A stretch of DNA of 37,538 bases. Source: Chloroflexota bacterium. Lineage in GTDB: Bacteria; Chloroflexota; UBA11872. The DNA is taken from NCBI GenBank assembly GCA_028873795.1, contig JAPPNP010000042.1, positions 25,292 to 62,829 on the forward strand, written 5' to 3'. The notes under the pieces were generated by a model. The model was not told the DNA's origin. It was given only the letters and a program-made list of their open reading frames with translations, and ran no database searches. Within the stretch, counting starts at the first letter, position 1. Each line of letters opens with the position of its first letter. Positions 6,946 to 14,337 of this stretch are shown piece after piece. The translations under genes were made by a program, and so were the position numbers.

Positions 6946-8627
6946 GAGGCGGCCGCCTGAGCCACGCGCTCCGCGTCCTCCGTGTCCGCGCCGCCCTCGC
7001 GGCGCCACAGCTCGCGCCGCACCTCCGGATCGTCCATCATCTCCTCCCGCAGGATCTCCGCCTGCATCTCCGCGGCGTTGGCGATGCCCAGCTTCTCCTG
7101 CATCGCCCAGCGCCGGGACGCCAGCTTGGCCGCCACCAGGTTCGCGGCGTAGGCCCCCTGGGCAATCTCATCCGCCGGGGCCAGCGCCTCCAGCCTGGCG
7201 CGCACCGCGTAGTAGCCGTTGATGTCACGCGGCGACAGGCCGAGCCACGCGGCATCGTCGTCGCCGTAGACGTACACCGTCTCCCGCACCCGGTGCTCGA
7301 CGAGGCGCCAGGCCAACTGGACGATGCGCTCCAGCGCCTGCTCGGCGTGCCGCGTGATCTGGTTGAACGACAGTCGCGCCGCGTTGATCAGCTGGTTCAG
7401 GTAGTAGCCACTCGTGTTGCCGTCCGGCGCGATGCCGAAGAGCACCGTGGGCACGCCGGCCTGGTCGATCATCGAGCGCGTCAGGGCGATCAACTCGTCG
7501 AGATCGGGCGGCGTGCCCGACCATTGCAGCAAGCTCAGGTCTTCGCCGGGGAACAGCGGCAGAATCTCGCCCGGCCGGAACTCGATCGGCGGCGGGCGGC
7601 CGTCGTCCCCAAGGGCGCCGTCGCTGCCCGCGAAGCCGGTGAGCTTGGGCGTGGGATAGGCGTAGAGATGCACCGCGTTCTGTTTCATGGTGAGCAGCCG
7701 GTCGAGCAGCGGCACCAGGTATTCCACCGACGCCAGCATCGACTCGCCGGCCTTGGCCGGATCGCGGCTGGGCGATTGGTTGCCGTGCGCCATCACGTAG
7801 GGCACCGCGCCGTAGGCGTGTCGCCCGCGCCGCACCAGGTGACCGTCCACCAGGTAGGCAAAGTGCTCGCGGTCCCAGTATTCGACCACGCGCACGCTGC
7901 CCCCCGCGGCCGCCGGCCCCTCGCTCGACGATGCGCGGCCCGCCGGCGTCAGCCGGCCCGATCGACGGTCTTCGATCAGGCCGTAGCGCCGCATCATGAG
8001 CCACTTGGGGCGCTCGGCGATCTCCAGGCACGCCTCGACTCCGTCGTCGCCGATCAGCGGATAGAAGGTCAGCACGTCCACGTCGCGCCAGGCCAGCGGG
8101 AACGGCGCGGAACGCTTGAACCGCGTCGACCGCTCGTTGAAGGCCGCGTCGGTCTCCGGCCCGGCGTCGCCGCGACGCGGATAGCCCGTCCAGCGCTCGG
8201 GCATGTAGACCAGCTTCATCACGCCGGTGCCGTCGGCCACCAGCGCGTCCACGAACATGCCGAAGATGTCGCGCCCGGCGTCGTTCTTCATGCGTCGCAA
8301 GGCCGCGGCCGTCCAACGCTCGCGGCGCGAGGCATTCGCTCGGCTCTCCGACGTCTGGTCGGCCGGCGGCACGCTGACCGTCGGGTGGTTGGCCGTCAGG
8401 CTGCCCACGACGCGCTTGAGCTGCTCGCGGGCCAGCGGGGTTCGTACCTCGCGCGTCGTGGCCCGGTAGGCCGCCGGAATGTCTACCGGCTCCTCCATGA
8501 ATCGCAGCCGCCGCAAGCGCTCGATGCGGGCGTTGCGCCCGCCAAACTCGGTGAGCAGGTGCTGCTCCAGCTCGTGAACGTAAGACTCGGACGGTGGGGG
8601 CAACGCATCGGGGCGAAGCTCGGACAA
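6804..8627 (-). CDS. Phage portal-like protein
   Basis: This 607-residue frame resembles portal proteins, the ring at the head vertex through which DNA enters. It has an N-terminal helical region, FGMFVDALVADGTGVMKLVY, the stretch PYVMAHGNQSPSRDPAKAGE followed by ESMLASVEYLVPLLDRLLTM, and a long C-terminal helical part with QLINAARLSFNQITRHAEQ. The start is TTG at 8627, supported by GGGAGG about five bases upstream. The last 45 or so residues (after about residue 560) are arginine-rich and overlap the better-looking small-terminase frame, so the natural end may be earlier or a frameshift may have occurred. A promoter-like dyad lies 62-91 bases upstream. Confidence 0.8.
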   Translation of the reverse strand: MSELRPDALPPPSESYVHELEQHLLTEFGGRNARIERLRRLRFMEEPVDIPAAYRATTREVRTPLAREQLKRVVGSLTANHPTVSVPPADQTSESRANASRRERWTAAALRRMKNDAGRDIFGMFVDALVADGTGVMKLVYMPERWTGYPRRGDAGPETDAAFNERSTRFKRSAPFPLAWRDVDVLTFYPLIGDDGVEACLEIAERPKWLMMRRYGLIEDRRSGRLTPAGRASSSEGPAAAGGSVRVVEYWDREHFAYLVDGHLVRRGRHAYGAVPYVMAHGNQSPSRDPAKAGESMLASVEYLVPLLDRLLTMKQNAVHLYAYPTPKLTGFAGSDGALGDDGRPPPIEFRPGEILPLFPGEDLSLLQWSGTPPDLDELIALTRSMIDQAGVPTVLFGIAPDGNTSGYYLNQLINAARLSFNQITRHAEQALERIVQLAWRLVEHRVRETVYVYGDDDAAWLGLSPRDINGYYAVRARLEALAPADEIAQGAYAANLVAAKLASRRWAMQEKLGIANAAEMQAEILREEMMDDPEVRRELWRREGGADTEDAERVAQAAASWRRRDGGRRRTISRRGFANWPRSTRTKSASPSSRRRARASAGPPNW

Positions 8628-8688
8628 GAGGGCCTCCCGGTGTCAGTGGCGCGGCACGCGTGGCGCGCGCCGTCGTGCTACAGCCCCC

Positions 8689-8718
8689 ATCCTAGATCGT
8701 TACAATTGTAACTTCCAA
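8689..8718 (-). promoter_or_regulatory. Promoter-like site with GTTAC-N4-GTAAC dyad
   Basis: On the minus strand TTGGAA and TAGGAT are separated by 18 bases. The spacer contains the perfect 14-bp palindrome GTTACAATTGTAAC (8699-8712). The arrangement matches that before the capsid gene (1393-1421). It lies 62-91 bases upstream of the portal TTG start. I read it as the promoter-operator of the portal-terminase operon, with the regulator unknown and not in the window. Confidence 0.5.
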
Positions 8719-8791
8719 AGCCGTCTGGTAATCCAACGCGTCCCCGCAACGTGCGCTTACCCTGCCGCGTGCTCGCTGCCGGACCCGTCGC

Positions 8792-9556
8792 TCACGCCCT
8801 TCGCGGGCGGACCAGGTCGACGAATCGCAGCTGCCAGATGACCAGCAGGCACTCCACGATGTCGCGCCAGCCCAGCTTGGTTCGACCACGGTCGCGCTCG
8901 CGGAAAAAGATCGGCTCCTCGACGACCTGTGCGCCGCTTCGGGTCAGGCGGTGCAGCAGCACCACCTGGAAGGCTTGTCCGCGCGCGCGGATGTCGTCGA
9001 TGCCGGCGGCCCGCAGCGCCGCGGCCCGAATGGCCCGAAAACCTGCCGTGCAGTCACGCACGTGCCGCAGGCCGGCCACCCAACGCGTCAGGTGGTTTCC
9101 CCATCCCGACAGCAGCCGGCGGCGCAGACTCCAACGATCGTCAATGCCGCCGCCGGCCACGTAGCGGCTCCCGATCGCCACGTCCACGCCGGCCCCAAGA
9201 CGGTCGATGAGCCGGCGGGCGTCGGCGGGATCGTGCGAGAAGTCGGCGTCCATCTGCACGATCGTCTCCGCCCCAAGGACATCGAGCGCGTGCCGCATGC
9301 CGCGCACATAGGCATGGCCCAAGCCGAGCTTGGGACCTTCCAGCAGGTGCACCCGCGGATCGGCCGCGGCGAAGTCCCGCACCAGCCGTCCGGTGCCGTC
9401 AGGGCTGTGGTCGTCGACGATGACGATCGCGGTGTCGCCGCCGGCATAGAGCGTGGTCAGCCGCTCGAGCAGCGGCGTGATGTTGGCCGCCTCGTCATAG
9501 GTGGGAATGACGAAGCAGACGCGCGTGGAAGTGGGCGGCGGCATTCGCCGCAGCAT
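8792..9556 (-). CDS. Family 2 glycosyltransferase, polyprenol-phosphate type
   Basis: This 254-residue GT-A glycosyltransferase resembles dolichol/polyprenol-phosphate mannosyl- or glucosyltransferases, which load a sugar from a nucleotide donor onto a membrane lipid phosphate. Visible motifs are VIPTYDEAANI at the start, VDDHSPDGTG, the DxD-like region QMDADFSHDP, GSRYVAGGGI, and an acceptor-side region DCTAGFRAIR. There are no membrane helices after the catalytic domain, so it is the soluble single-domain form that acts at the inner membrane surface. The start could be the ATG at 9556 or the one four codons later. It lies alone on its strand beside the viral module, whose genes it does not resemble in role. 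Confidence 0.85.
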   Translation of the reverse strand: MLRRMPPPTSTRVCFVIPTYDEAANITPLLERLTTLYAGGDTAIVIVDDHSPDGTGRLVRDFAAADPRVHLLEGPKLGLGHAYVRGMRHALDVLGAETIVQMDADFSHDPADARRLIDRLGAGVDVAIGSRYVAGGGIDDRWSLRRRLLSGWGNHLTRWVAGLRHVRDCTAGFRAIRAAALRAAGIDDIRARGQAFQVVLLHRLTRSGAQVVEEPIFFRERDRGRTKLGWRDIVECLLVIWQLRFVDLVRPRRA

Positions 9557-9613
9557 GCCACCGCCGGCTGGGCGCTGTCATAGCGCCCAATCGCCCCCGT
9601 GGTCCGGCGCGCG

Positions 9614-9657
9614 CCCAGATTCGACCGGACTGGATTCCGGCCTCCGCCGGAATGACG
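9614..9657. repeat. 44-bp palindromic intergenic repeat
   Basis: These 44 bases match 25681-25724 with one mismatch. The core is the hairpin TTCCGGC-N6-GCCGGAA followed by TGACG. Shorter versions occur at 17866-17888, and inverted at 23716-23742. It lies between two minus-strand genes and behaves like a REP-type element. Confidence 0.8.
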
Positions 9658-9721
9658 AAGCGGTTTCGCCAGGGTCTCTCCAGGGGAGCGGGAGCCGGAC
9701 CCGGCTCGGCACTTAGGGTCC

Positions 9722-11632
9722 TTAGCCCGAAACCGCCTCCTGCCGGCGCAGCCACACGTCCATGCTGCTCGGTCCCCGATTGGCCCAGGCGAAATAGGGA
9801 ATGGCGCGGATGGCGGCGCGATTCGTGGGCGCGTGCGCCGCCTGGCCATCGCCCGGCACCGGCTGATAAAGCGCGCCGCGCTCAGGCGTCCCCGGCAGCG
9901 GGACGGCGGTCGTGTCCAGCAGCGTCATTCCCGGCAGGCGCGAGTCGGCGGGACCCGGGGTGACCGGCGCGTCATCCGGCAACGCGAAGGCGTCTTGATC
10001 CAGTCCGGGCCGATCGTGGGACTCGACGCAGTAGATCAGCGGCCCGCGCGCCAGGGCCACGCGCCCCACGTTGGCCGTCACCCGCGGGTCGCTGACCACG
10101 CGGCGCGGCGGCATCGACAGGCGCAGCGTGACCCGGTCGCCCGGCGCCCAGGCGCGCCGCAGGACGGCGTAACCGCTGGCGGCGAGCCCACGATCGGGGT
10201 CTTCAGGGTCGGCCGGGACCACCTCGAGGCCGGCGCGGTCGCACCAGCCGGGCACACGCAATCGCAGAGCCAATGGATCCTCCGGCGCCTGGCGCACGGT
10301 GAACCGCACCTCGCCCGACCACGGATAGTCCGTGTCCACCGCCAGCGACAGGCGGCCGGCGCCGGGAATGTCCGCATCCACGTGGCCTCCCGCGAACTGG
10401 TGCACCCACAGCGCGCGCTCGGACTCGCCGTAGAGGTAGCCCGGCAGGCTGGCGAGCAGCCGCGCCAGGTTCGGCGGGCAGCAGGCGCAGTCGAACCAGT
10501 CCACCCGGGCGTGCCCCCCTGCCGCGCTGAGCGGGTTGGGGTAGAAGTAGTGCTCGCCGTCCAGCGACAGGCCCGCCAGCATGCCGTTGTAGAGCGTGGT
10601 CTCCATCCAGTCGGCGAAGCGCGGCTCGCCCGTGCCGGCCAGCAGCCGCCAGTTCCACATCACGCCGGCCACCGCCGCGCACGACTCCGCATAGGAGTGG
10701 CGGTTCGGGAGGTCGAAGGCGTCGCCGAACGACTCGCCGGCCCAATGCGCCCCCAGGCCGCCGGTGACGTAGGCCCTGGTCTCATAGGCGCTGCGCCACA
10801 GCCGCTCGGACGCCTCCCACAGCGCGCCGTCCTCAAGCTCCAGGCCGGCGTCGGCCAGGCCGCACGCCAGGTAGATCGCCCGCACCGCGTGTCCCGCGAT
10901 CTCCCGCTGCTCGGCCGCCGGCTCGTGGTCCTGGAGATAGCGGTAGCCGCCGAGCCGCGGCGGCTGCCGACCGCGCTGGTCCAGGAAGAACCGCGCCTGC
11001 TCGGCGTAGACGCGCTGATTGGTCTCACGGGCCAGCTCGACCAGCGCCAGCTCGATCTCCGGATGACCGTCCGCCGTTTCGCGGGCATCGGGGCCGAACT
11101 CGGCGCAGATGTGATCGGCCAGCCGCACCGCCACGTCCAGCAGCGCCTCCGTGCCCGTCGCGCGGCGGTGGGCGATGCCCGCCTGGATCAAATGTCCGGC
11201 GCAGTACAGCTCATGCTTGTTGATGAGGTCGGTATAGCGCTGATCCGCCCGCTCCAGCGCGAAGTAGGTATGGAGGTAGCCGTCCGGCTGCTGCGCGGCG
11301 GCGATGTCGTCGACCAGCGCGTCCACCAGCGCCCGCAGCCGCCGATCCTCGCGCCCCGCCAGCGCCCAGCTGGCAGCCTCCAGCCACTTGTAAACGTCGG
11401 ACTCGTCGTAGTAGCGCCCCCGAAACGGCGCGTCCACGCGGCCTGAGACGCGCCGGATGTTGTCGAGGCGGCCCGTGGCCTCGCACTGGGCGTGCTGCGT
11501 GGGCAGCGTGACGTCGTACAGCCGGTCGAGCCATCCGCGCCAGAACCCGTCCCCAATCCGCACCGCCTCGATCGGCACCGGCTGGACGGTGACCCCCGGC
11601 GCGCGGCGGGTGTCGGTGACGACGGCGTTCAT
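9722..11632 (-). CDS. GH127 beta-L-arabinofuranosidase-like enzyme (DUF1680)
   Basis: This 636-residue protein belongs to glycoside hydrolase family 127 (DUF1680), which removes beta-L-arabinofuranose or related sugars from plant or algal glycans. In the studied enzyme HypBA1 a zinc site is built by Glu338, Cys340, Cys417 and Cys418, with Glu322 as acid/base. Here Glu300, Glu316, Cys318, Cys384 and Cys385 fall in the same order, with identical spacing for the first three; the segments are AHWAGESFGD, YAESCAAV and DCACCPPN. So the active site appears intact. No signal peptide is seen, which suggests cytoplasmic breakdown of imported oligosaccharides. GAGGA precedes the ATG. No transporter or other glycan gene adjoins it. 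Confidence 0.9.
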   Translation of the reverse strand: MNAVVTDTRRAPGVTVQPVPIEAVRIGDGFWRGWLDRLYDVTLPTQHAQCEATGRLDNIRRVSGRVDAPFRGRYYDESDVYKWLEAASWALAGREDRRLRALVDALVDDIAAAQQPDGYLHTYFALERADQRYTDLINKHELYCAGHLIQAGIAHRRATGTEALLDVAVRLADHICAEFGPDARETADGHPEIELALVELARETNQRVYAEQARFFLDQRGRQPPRLGGYRYLQDHEPAAEQREIAGHAVRAIYLACGLADAGLELEDGALWEASERLWRSAYETRAYVTGGLGAHWAGESFGDAFDLPNRHSYAESCAAVAGVMWNWRLLAGTGEPRFADWMETTLYNGMLAGLSLDGEHYFYPNPLSAAGGHARVDWFDCACCPPNLARLLASLPGYLYGESERALWVHQFAGGHVDADIPGAGRLSLAVDTDYPWSGEVRFTVRQAPEDPLALRLRVPGWCDRAGLEVVPADPEDPDRGLAASGYAVLRRAWAPGDRVTLRLSMPPRRVVSDPRVTANVGRVALARGPLIYCVESHDRPGLDQDAFALPDDAPVTPGPADSRLPGMTLLDTTAVPLPGTPERGALYQPVPGDGQAAHAPTNRAAIRAIPYFAWANRGPSSMDVWLRRQEAVSG

Positions 11633-11699
11633 GGTGCGTCCTCGGAATCGGTTCTGTTAGTCAGTCCAAGCATGAAATCCTGCTTGCCAACGCCGAAAG

Positions 11700-12329
11700 T
11701 CACCACCCCGCCGGCTTGGTGATGATTCCTACCTCATCCCTCAGTGTGTCGGAATACTGGCTCCGTCGCAGATGGCTCCTCCAGAGGCGCCTGACGTAGG
11801 TGGCGGCGTCGGCCAGCTCCCTTGGACTGCTGTTCTTGGGATCAGGATTGACGAGCGTGACTCGAAGGCCCAGGTCATCCCGCACGTACCGCATGGCCCC
11901 GGCGAAGTCCGCGTCGTTCGACATCACCACCGCCTGCTCGTACTCCCCTTTGAACCCGTCCACCAGGAGGCGGGTAGCGAGATTCACGTCAGACCCCTTC
12001 TCCTCCGAGTCCCTGACCAGGACATGAGACGGTAGCCCCACCACCGGCTCCACCAGTGGGCGACGTTTGACGCCGGACCGAAAGACTCCGTAGTGGGCAT
12101 CGAAGCCCGGCAGCGTCGCCAGAGCTCTCAGGTAGATGAGCTGGCGCTGGGCTTGTCCGGGATTGCTGGGGCGCACGTCCAGACGGGCCGTGAAGTAGCA
12201 GACTCGGTTGATCGAATCCCGTGGGAAGAGCGTCTCAGCCAGCTTCCGCAAGTCGAGCCACCTGAACGGCGTGTCCTTCAGGGCGCGGTAGTACAGATTG
12301 AAGCCGTCGATGTAAACGTTGGTGATCAA
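11700..12329 (-). CDS. NYN-domain (PIN-like) putative RNase
   Basis: This 209-residue protein matches the NYN/LabA (DUF88) fold, a PIN-like nuclease family acting on RNA. The acidic positions are visible: Asp8 in NVYIDGFNLYY, a central EEKGSDVNLATRLLVD, and VVMSNDADFAGAMRYV, followed by GLRVTLVNP. It starts with TTG at 12329, backed by GGGAG six bases upstream. Its leader carries two tandem double stem-loops (12343-12503); the nearer strong hairpin ends about 23 bases from the start codon. That could be a site for self-regulation. A weak inverted repeat at 11667-11686 (CAAGCA...TGCTTG) lies after its stop. Its RNA target is unknown. Confidence 0.85.
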   Translation of the reverse strand: MITNVYIDGFNLYYRALKDTPFRWLDLRKLAETLFPRDSINRVCYFTARLDVRPSNPGQAQRQLIYLRALATLPGFDAHYGVFRSGVKRRPLVEPVVGLPSHVLVRDSEEKGSDVNLATRLLVDGFKGEYEQAVVMSNDADFAGAMRYVRDDLGLRVTLVNPDPKNSSPRELADAATYVRRLWRSHLRRSQYSDTLRDEVGIITKPAGW

Positions 12330-12342
12330 TCTCTACTCCCAC

Positions 12343-12503
12343 ACAAAGACAGAGACCGCCCTTCCGGGCGGTCTCGACCCTACCGGCGAAGCGATAGGGG
12401 TGGTGACCAAAGCATACTACTCAAAGACAAAGACAGAGACCGCCCCGGAGGACGGTCTCGACCCTACCGTCGAATCGATAGGGGTGGTGACCAAGCATAC
12501 TAC
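12343..12503. repeat. Tandem 84-bp repeat with double stem-loops
   Basis: Two direct copies start at 12343 and 12427. Each contains a strong hairpin beginning GAGACCG and ending CGGTCTC (12352-12375, ten perfect pairs; 12436-12459, with one mismatch). A second imperfect hairpin follows, with CCCTA and TAGGG arms around a CGAA loop. The two copies differ symmetrically in the second hairpin (G/G against T/T). Each ends in GCATACTAC. On the minus strand, the first hairpin is followed by a T-rich run leading into the NYN gene leader. Confidence 0.75.
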
Positions 12504-12614
12504 GAACGGAAGGCGAGGCTTCACAGAACCCAAGCCCTGGGCGGTTTTGCATGGACCCTGCCGCCCCGCGCCCAGCGTCTTGAGTCGCCAGGGACTATCG
12601 CCCCGCTGGAGTAA
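12503..12614 (+). pseudogene. Relic of a DUF4160 gene
   Basis: The end of this stretch translates to LPPRAQ then RLESPGTIAPLE and a stop. In the intact DUF4160 gene at 16232-16492 the same two blocks read LPPRAQ and RLEAPGTIAPLD but are separated by about 25 codons. Upstream, in another frame, WAVLHG matches LAVLNG of the intact gene, so there is also a frameshift. The copy therefore has lost its 5' half, carries a frameshift and an internal deletion of about 75 bases. It begins directly at the end of the tandem stem-loop repeat. The relationship was judged by eye from both nucleotide and protein sequence. Confidence 0.65.
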
Positions 12615-12662
12615 ACCCTTGCACGGGGGACTCAGCGAAACGTGTACCACGAGAGGGAAGTC

Positions 12663-13106
12663 ATGGCCTGGAAACACCCCAGCACGTTAACCAGCACCGC
12701 CGAGCTCGAAGAAGGCACTGACATCGCCCTCGACTTCGAGCGGTTCTTCTCCGCCAGCGGCCAGGGGGTGCTGCCGGTCGTGGCCCAGGACGTCGACTCC
12801 CACGACGTGCTGGTGCTGGCGCACGCGAACAAGGCCGCCCTCGAGTACACGCTGCGTGAAGGCGTGGCGGCGTTCTGGAGCCTGACGCGAGACAACCTGT
12901 GGGTGAAAGGGGAGACGTCGGGCAATGTGTTGGATGTCGTCGACGTGCGCGTGAATTGCGAGCAGAACTCGCTGCTGTACCTCGTCCGCCTGCGTCAGGG
13001 CGGCGTGTGCCACACCATGGAGGACGGAAGGGCGCGGCATAGCTGCTACTACCGCCGGATCGTTGGTAATCGGCTGGAGCCCCTGGCGCGCGGACGCCAA
13101 CAATAG
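12663..13106 (+). CDS. HisI-like protein with altered metal ligands
   Basis: This 147-residue protein resembles phosphoribosyl-AMP cyclohydrolase (HisI), the histidine-pathway enzyme that opens the purine ring of PR-AMP. LVLAHANKAALEYT and WVKGETSGN (80-88) are typical. In HisI a D-C-D-x-D motif holds three Mg2+ aspartates and one zinc cysteine; here it is N98-C99-E100-Q101-N102. The zinc cysteines 99, 116 (VCHT) and 128 (SCYY) all remain, but the last two are 12 apart instead of the usual 7. So zinc binding is plausible and Mg2+ binding doubtful. The start at 12663 has AGAGGG upstream. No other histidine genes are nearby. It may be a repurposed paralogue. Confidence 0.75.
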   Translation: MAWKHPSTLTSTAELEEGTDIALDFERFFSASGQGVLPVVAQDVDSHDVLVLAHANKAALEYTLREGVAAFWSLTRDNLWVKGETSGNVLDVVDVRVNCEQNSLLYLVRLRQGGVCHTMEDGRARHSCYYRRIVGNRLEPLARGRQQ

Positions 13107-13124
13107 AGCGGCCGACGTGTGCTT

Positions 13125-13151
13125 CGGTGGCCCACGCTGCGTGCAGCGTGG
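13125..13151. repeat. 27-bp palindromic intergenic repeat, copy 2
   Basis: This copy has the perfect 20-bp hairpin CCACGCTGCGTGCAGCGTGG (nine pairs around GT). It lies 18 bases after the HisI-like stop. With copy 3 it flanks the alpha/beta hydrolase gene as direct repeats 990 bases apart. Confidence 0.75.
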
Positions 13152-13175
13152 ATCCGGCCGTCCCCCTCTCCCTGG

Positions 13176-13199
13176 CCCTCTCCCACAGTGGGGAGAGGG
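13176..13199. repeat. CCCTCTCC hairpin repeat
   Basis: CCCTCTCCC and GGGGAGAGGG face each other around a short CACAGT loop. This is a common REP-like intergenic palindrome in GC-rich bacteria. Read in frame it adds a proline-rich false N-terminus to the following hydrolase gene. Confidence 0.65.
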
Positions 13200-13232
13200 G
13201 ACCGGCTGGGCCGCCGGGCAGGTCGCCGCCGC

Positions 13233-14108
13233 GTGAGGCAGGAGCAGCATCGGCGGCCCAGCGAGCGGCACATCACCGCCAACGGCGTTTCCCTCTGGAC
13301 CGCCACCCAGGGAACCGGACCTCCGGTAGTCCTTTGTCACGGCGGCCCGGGCCTCTACGACTACCTCGAACCCGTCGCATCCATGATCGACGACCTCGCC
13401 ACCGTTCATCGCTATGACCAGCGCGGGTGCGGGAGATCGCAGGACGCACCGCCCTACGACATCGCCACCTTCGTCGCCGACCTCGATGCCCTCCGCGCGC
13501 ATTGGGGCTACCACGCGTGGACGGTCGTGGGCCACTCGTGGGGCGCGGAGCTTGCCCTCATGTACGCCCTCCGCCACCCGGAACGCGTCGGTCGTCTCGT
13601 CTATCTTTCCGGGACCGGCATCGACCCGGCCTGGCACGCCGAGTACCGGCGGAATCGAGCGGCCAAGCTGACACCCGGCGACCGCCAGCGGCTCCGGCGC
13701 CTCGATGAGCGACGAGCCACCGCTTCCGAAACAGACCTTGCGCGCATCAACCACGAGCGCTCCGCCTTGCTGGCGAGGACCGAATACTTCGACGTGACCA
13801 AACTCAAACAGATGCCCCGATATGACCGGTTCCCCGTCAACGTCGCGCTCAACGCAACCCTGGGCGCCGAGGCGAATCGCCTCGAAGAATCAGGGGAACT
13901 GCCGGCGCAGGTCGCCGAACTCACGGTCCCCACGCTGGTCCTGGATGGAGAGGCCGACCCGCGGCCGCGATGGGCGCGGGCCCAGCTGGCCGAGCAGTTG
14001 CCCAACGGTCGCCACGTCACCATTCCCCGCGCCGGACACGAGCCGTGGATCGAGCAGCCGCAGGCGACGCGGCAAGCCCTCAGGGCGTTCCTAACCGCGA
14101 GCGACTAA
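13233..14108 (+). CDS. Alpha/beta hydrolase, proline-iminopeptidase-like
   Basis: This roughly 291-residue alpha/beta hydrolase shows the oxyanion segment CHGGPGLYDYLEP, the DQRGCGRS block, the nucleophile elbow GHSWGAEL, an acid region LDGEADPRPR and the histidine AGHEPWIEQP. The HGGPG motif and DQRGxGRS are typical of proline iminopeptidases and related amidases or esterases. The frame is open further upstream, but that part comes from palindromic repeats, so I use GTG at 13233. Its ribosome-binding site is weak, so the start could be a few codons off. Direct copies of a 27-bp palindrome flank the gene. The substrate cannot be named. Confidence 0.85.
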   Translation: MRQEQHRRPSERHITANGVSLWTATQGTGPPVVLCHGGPGLYDYLEPVASMIDDLATVHRYDQRGCGRSQDAPPYDIATFVADLDALRAHWGYHAWTVVGHSWGAELALMYALRHPERVGRLVYLSGTGIDPAWHAEYRRNRAAKLTPGDRQRLRRLDERRATASETDLARINHERSALLARTEYFDVTKLKQMPRYDRFPVNVALNATLGAEANRLEESGELPAQVAELTVPTLVLDGEADPRPRWARAQLAEQLPNGRHVTIPRAGHEPWIEQPQATRQALRAFLTASD

Positions 14109-14114
14109 CCCCTC

Positions 14115-14141
14115 CGGTGGCTCGCGCTGCGTGCAGCGTGG
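14115..14141. repeat. 27-bp palindromic intergenic repeat, copy 3
   Basis: Third copy of the 27-base palindromic repeat, seven bases after the hydrolase stop. It ends 16 bases before the point where the truncated aldo/keto reductase fragment begins to match the intact gene, so it may mark a recombination junction. Confidence 0.75.
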
Positions 14142-14157
14142 GTCGGGCTCCAATCCG

Positions 14158-14259
14158 GCGCCCGCGCGGCCCGCCGCGAAACTCCATGGCGCCGTAGCCC
14201 AGGCGCGTCACCTCCAGACCGGTTCGCTCCAGCGTCGCGGTCGCCGATTGCTCGGCCAT
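14158..14259 (-). pseudogene. Truncated 5' end of an aldo/keto reductase gene
   Basis: Reading from the ATG at 14259, MAEQSATATLERTGLEVTRL and then GYGAMEFRGGPRGR match the first 34 residues of the intact reductase at 16618-17523 with only a few changes. The similarity stops at 14158. It also covers the ribosome-binding site GGAGAAGTC and some 60 bases upstream, so the promoter region was copied too. No downstream catalytic residues remain. It is a duplication remnant. Confidence 0.85.
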
Positions 14260-14337
14260 GACTTCTCCCGTGATGCCGTGCGCCCGTCGCCGGACTCGCC
14301 TCACGCTACCCGGCGCACCTCGCCACCGGCGGGGCCT

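Noticed and set aside
9833-11446. Long plus-strand open frame opposite the GH127 gene
   Set aside because: Antisense shadow; the GH127 active-site residues all lie in the minus-strand frame.
12343-12503. CRISPR-like repeat beside a nuclease gene
   Set aside because: Only two copies, period 84 bp with no unique spacer, and no cas gene.
13119-13232. N-terminal extension of the alpha/beta hydrolase
   Set aside because: It translates palindromic repeat DNA into a proline- and arginine-rich leader with no homology to the family.
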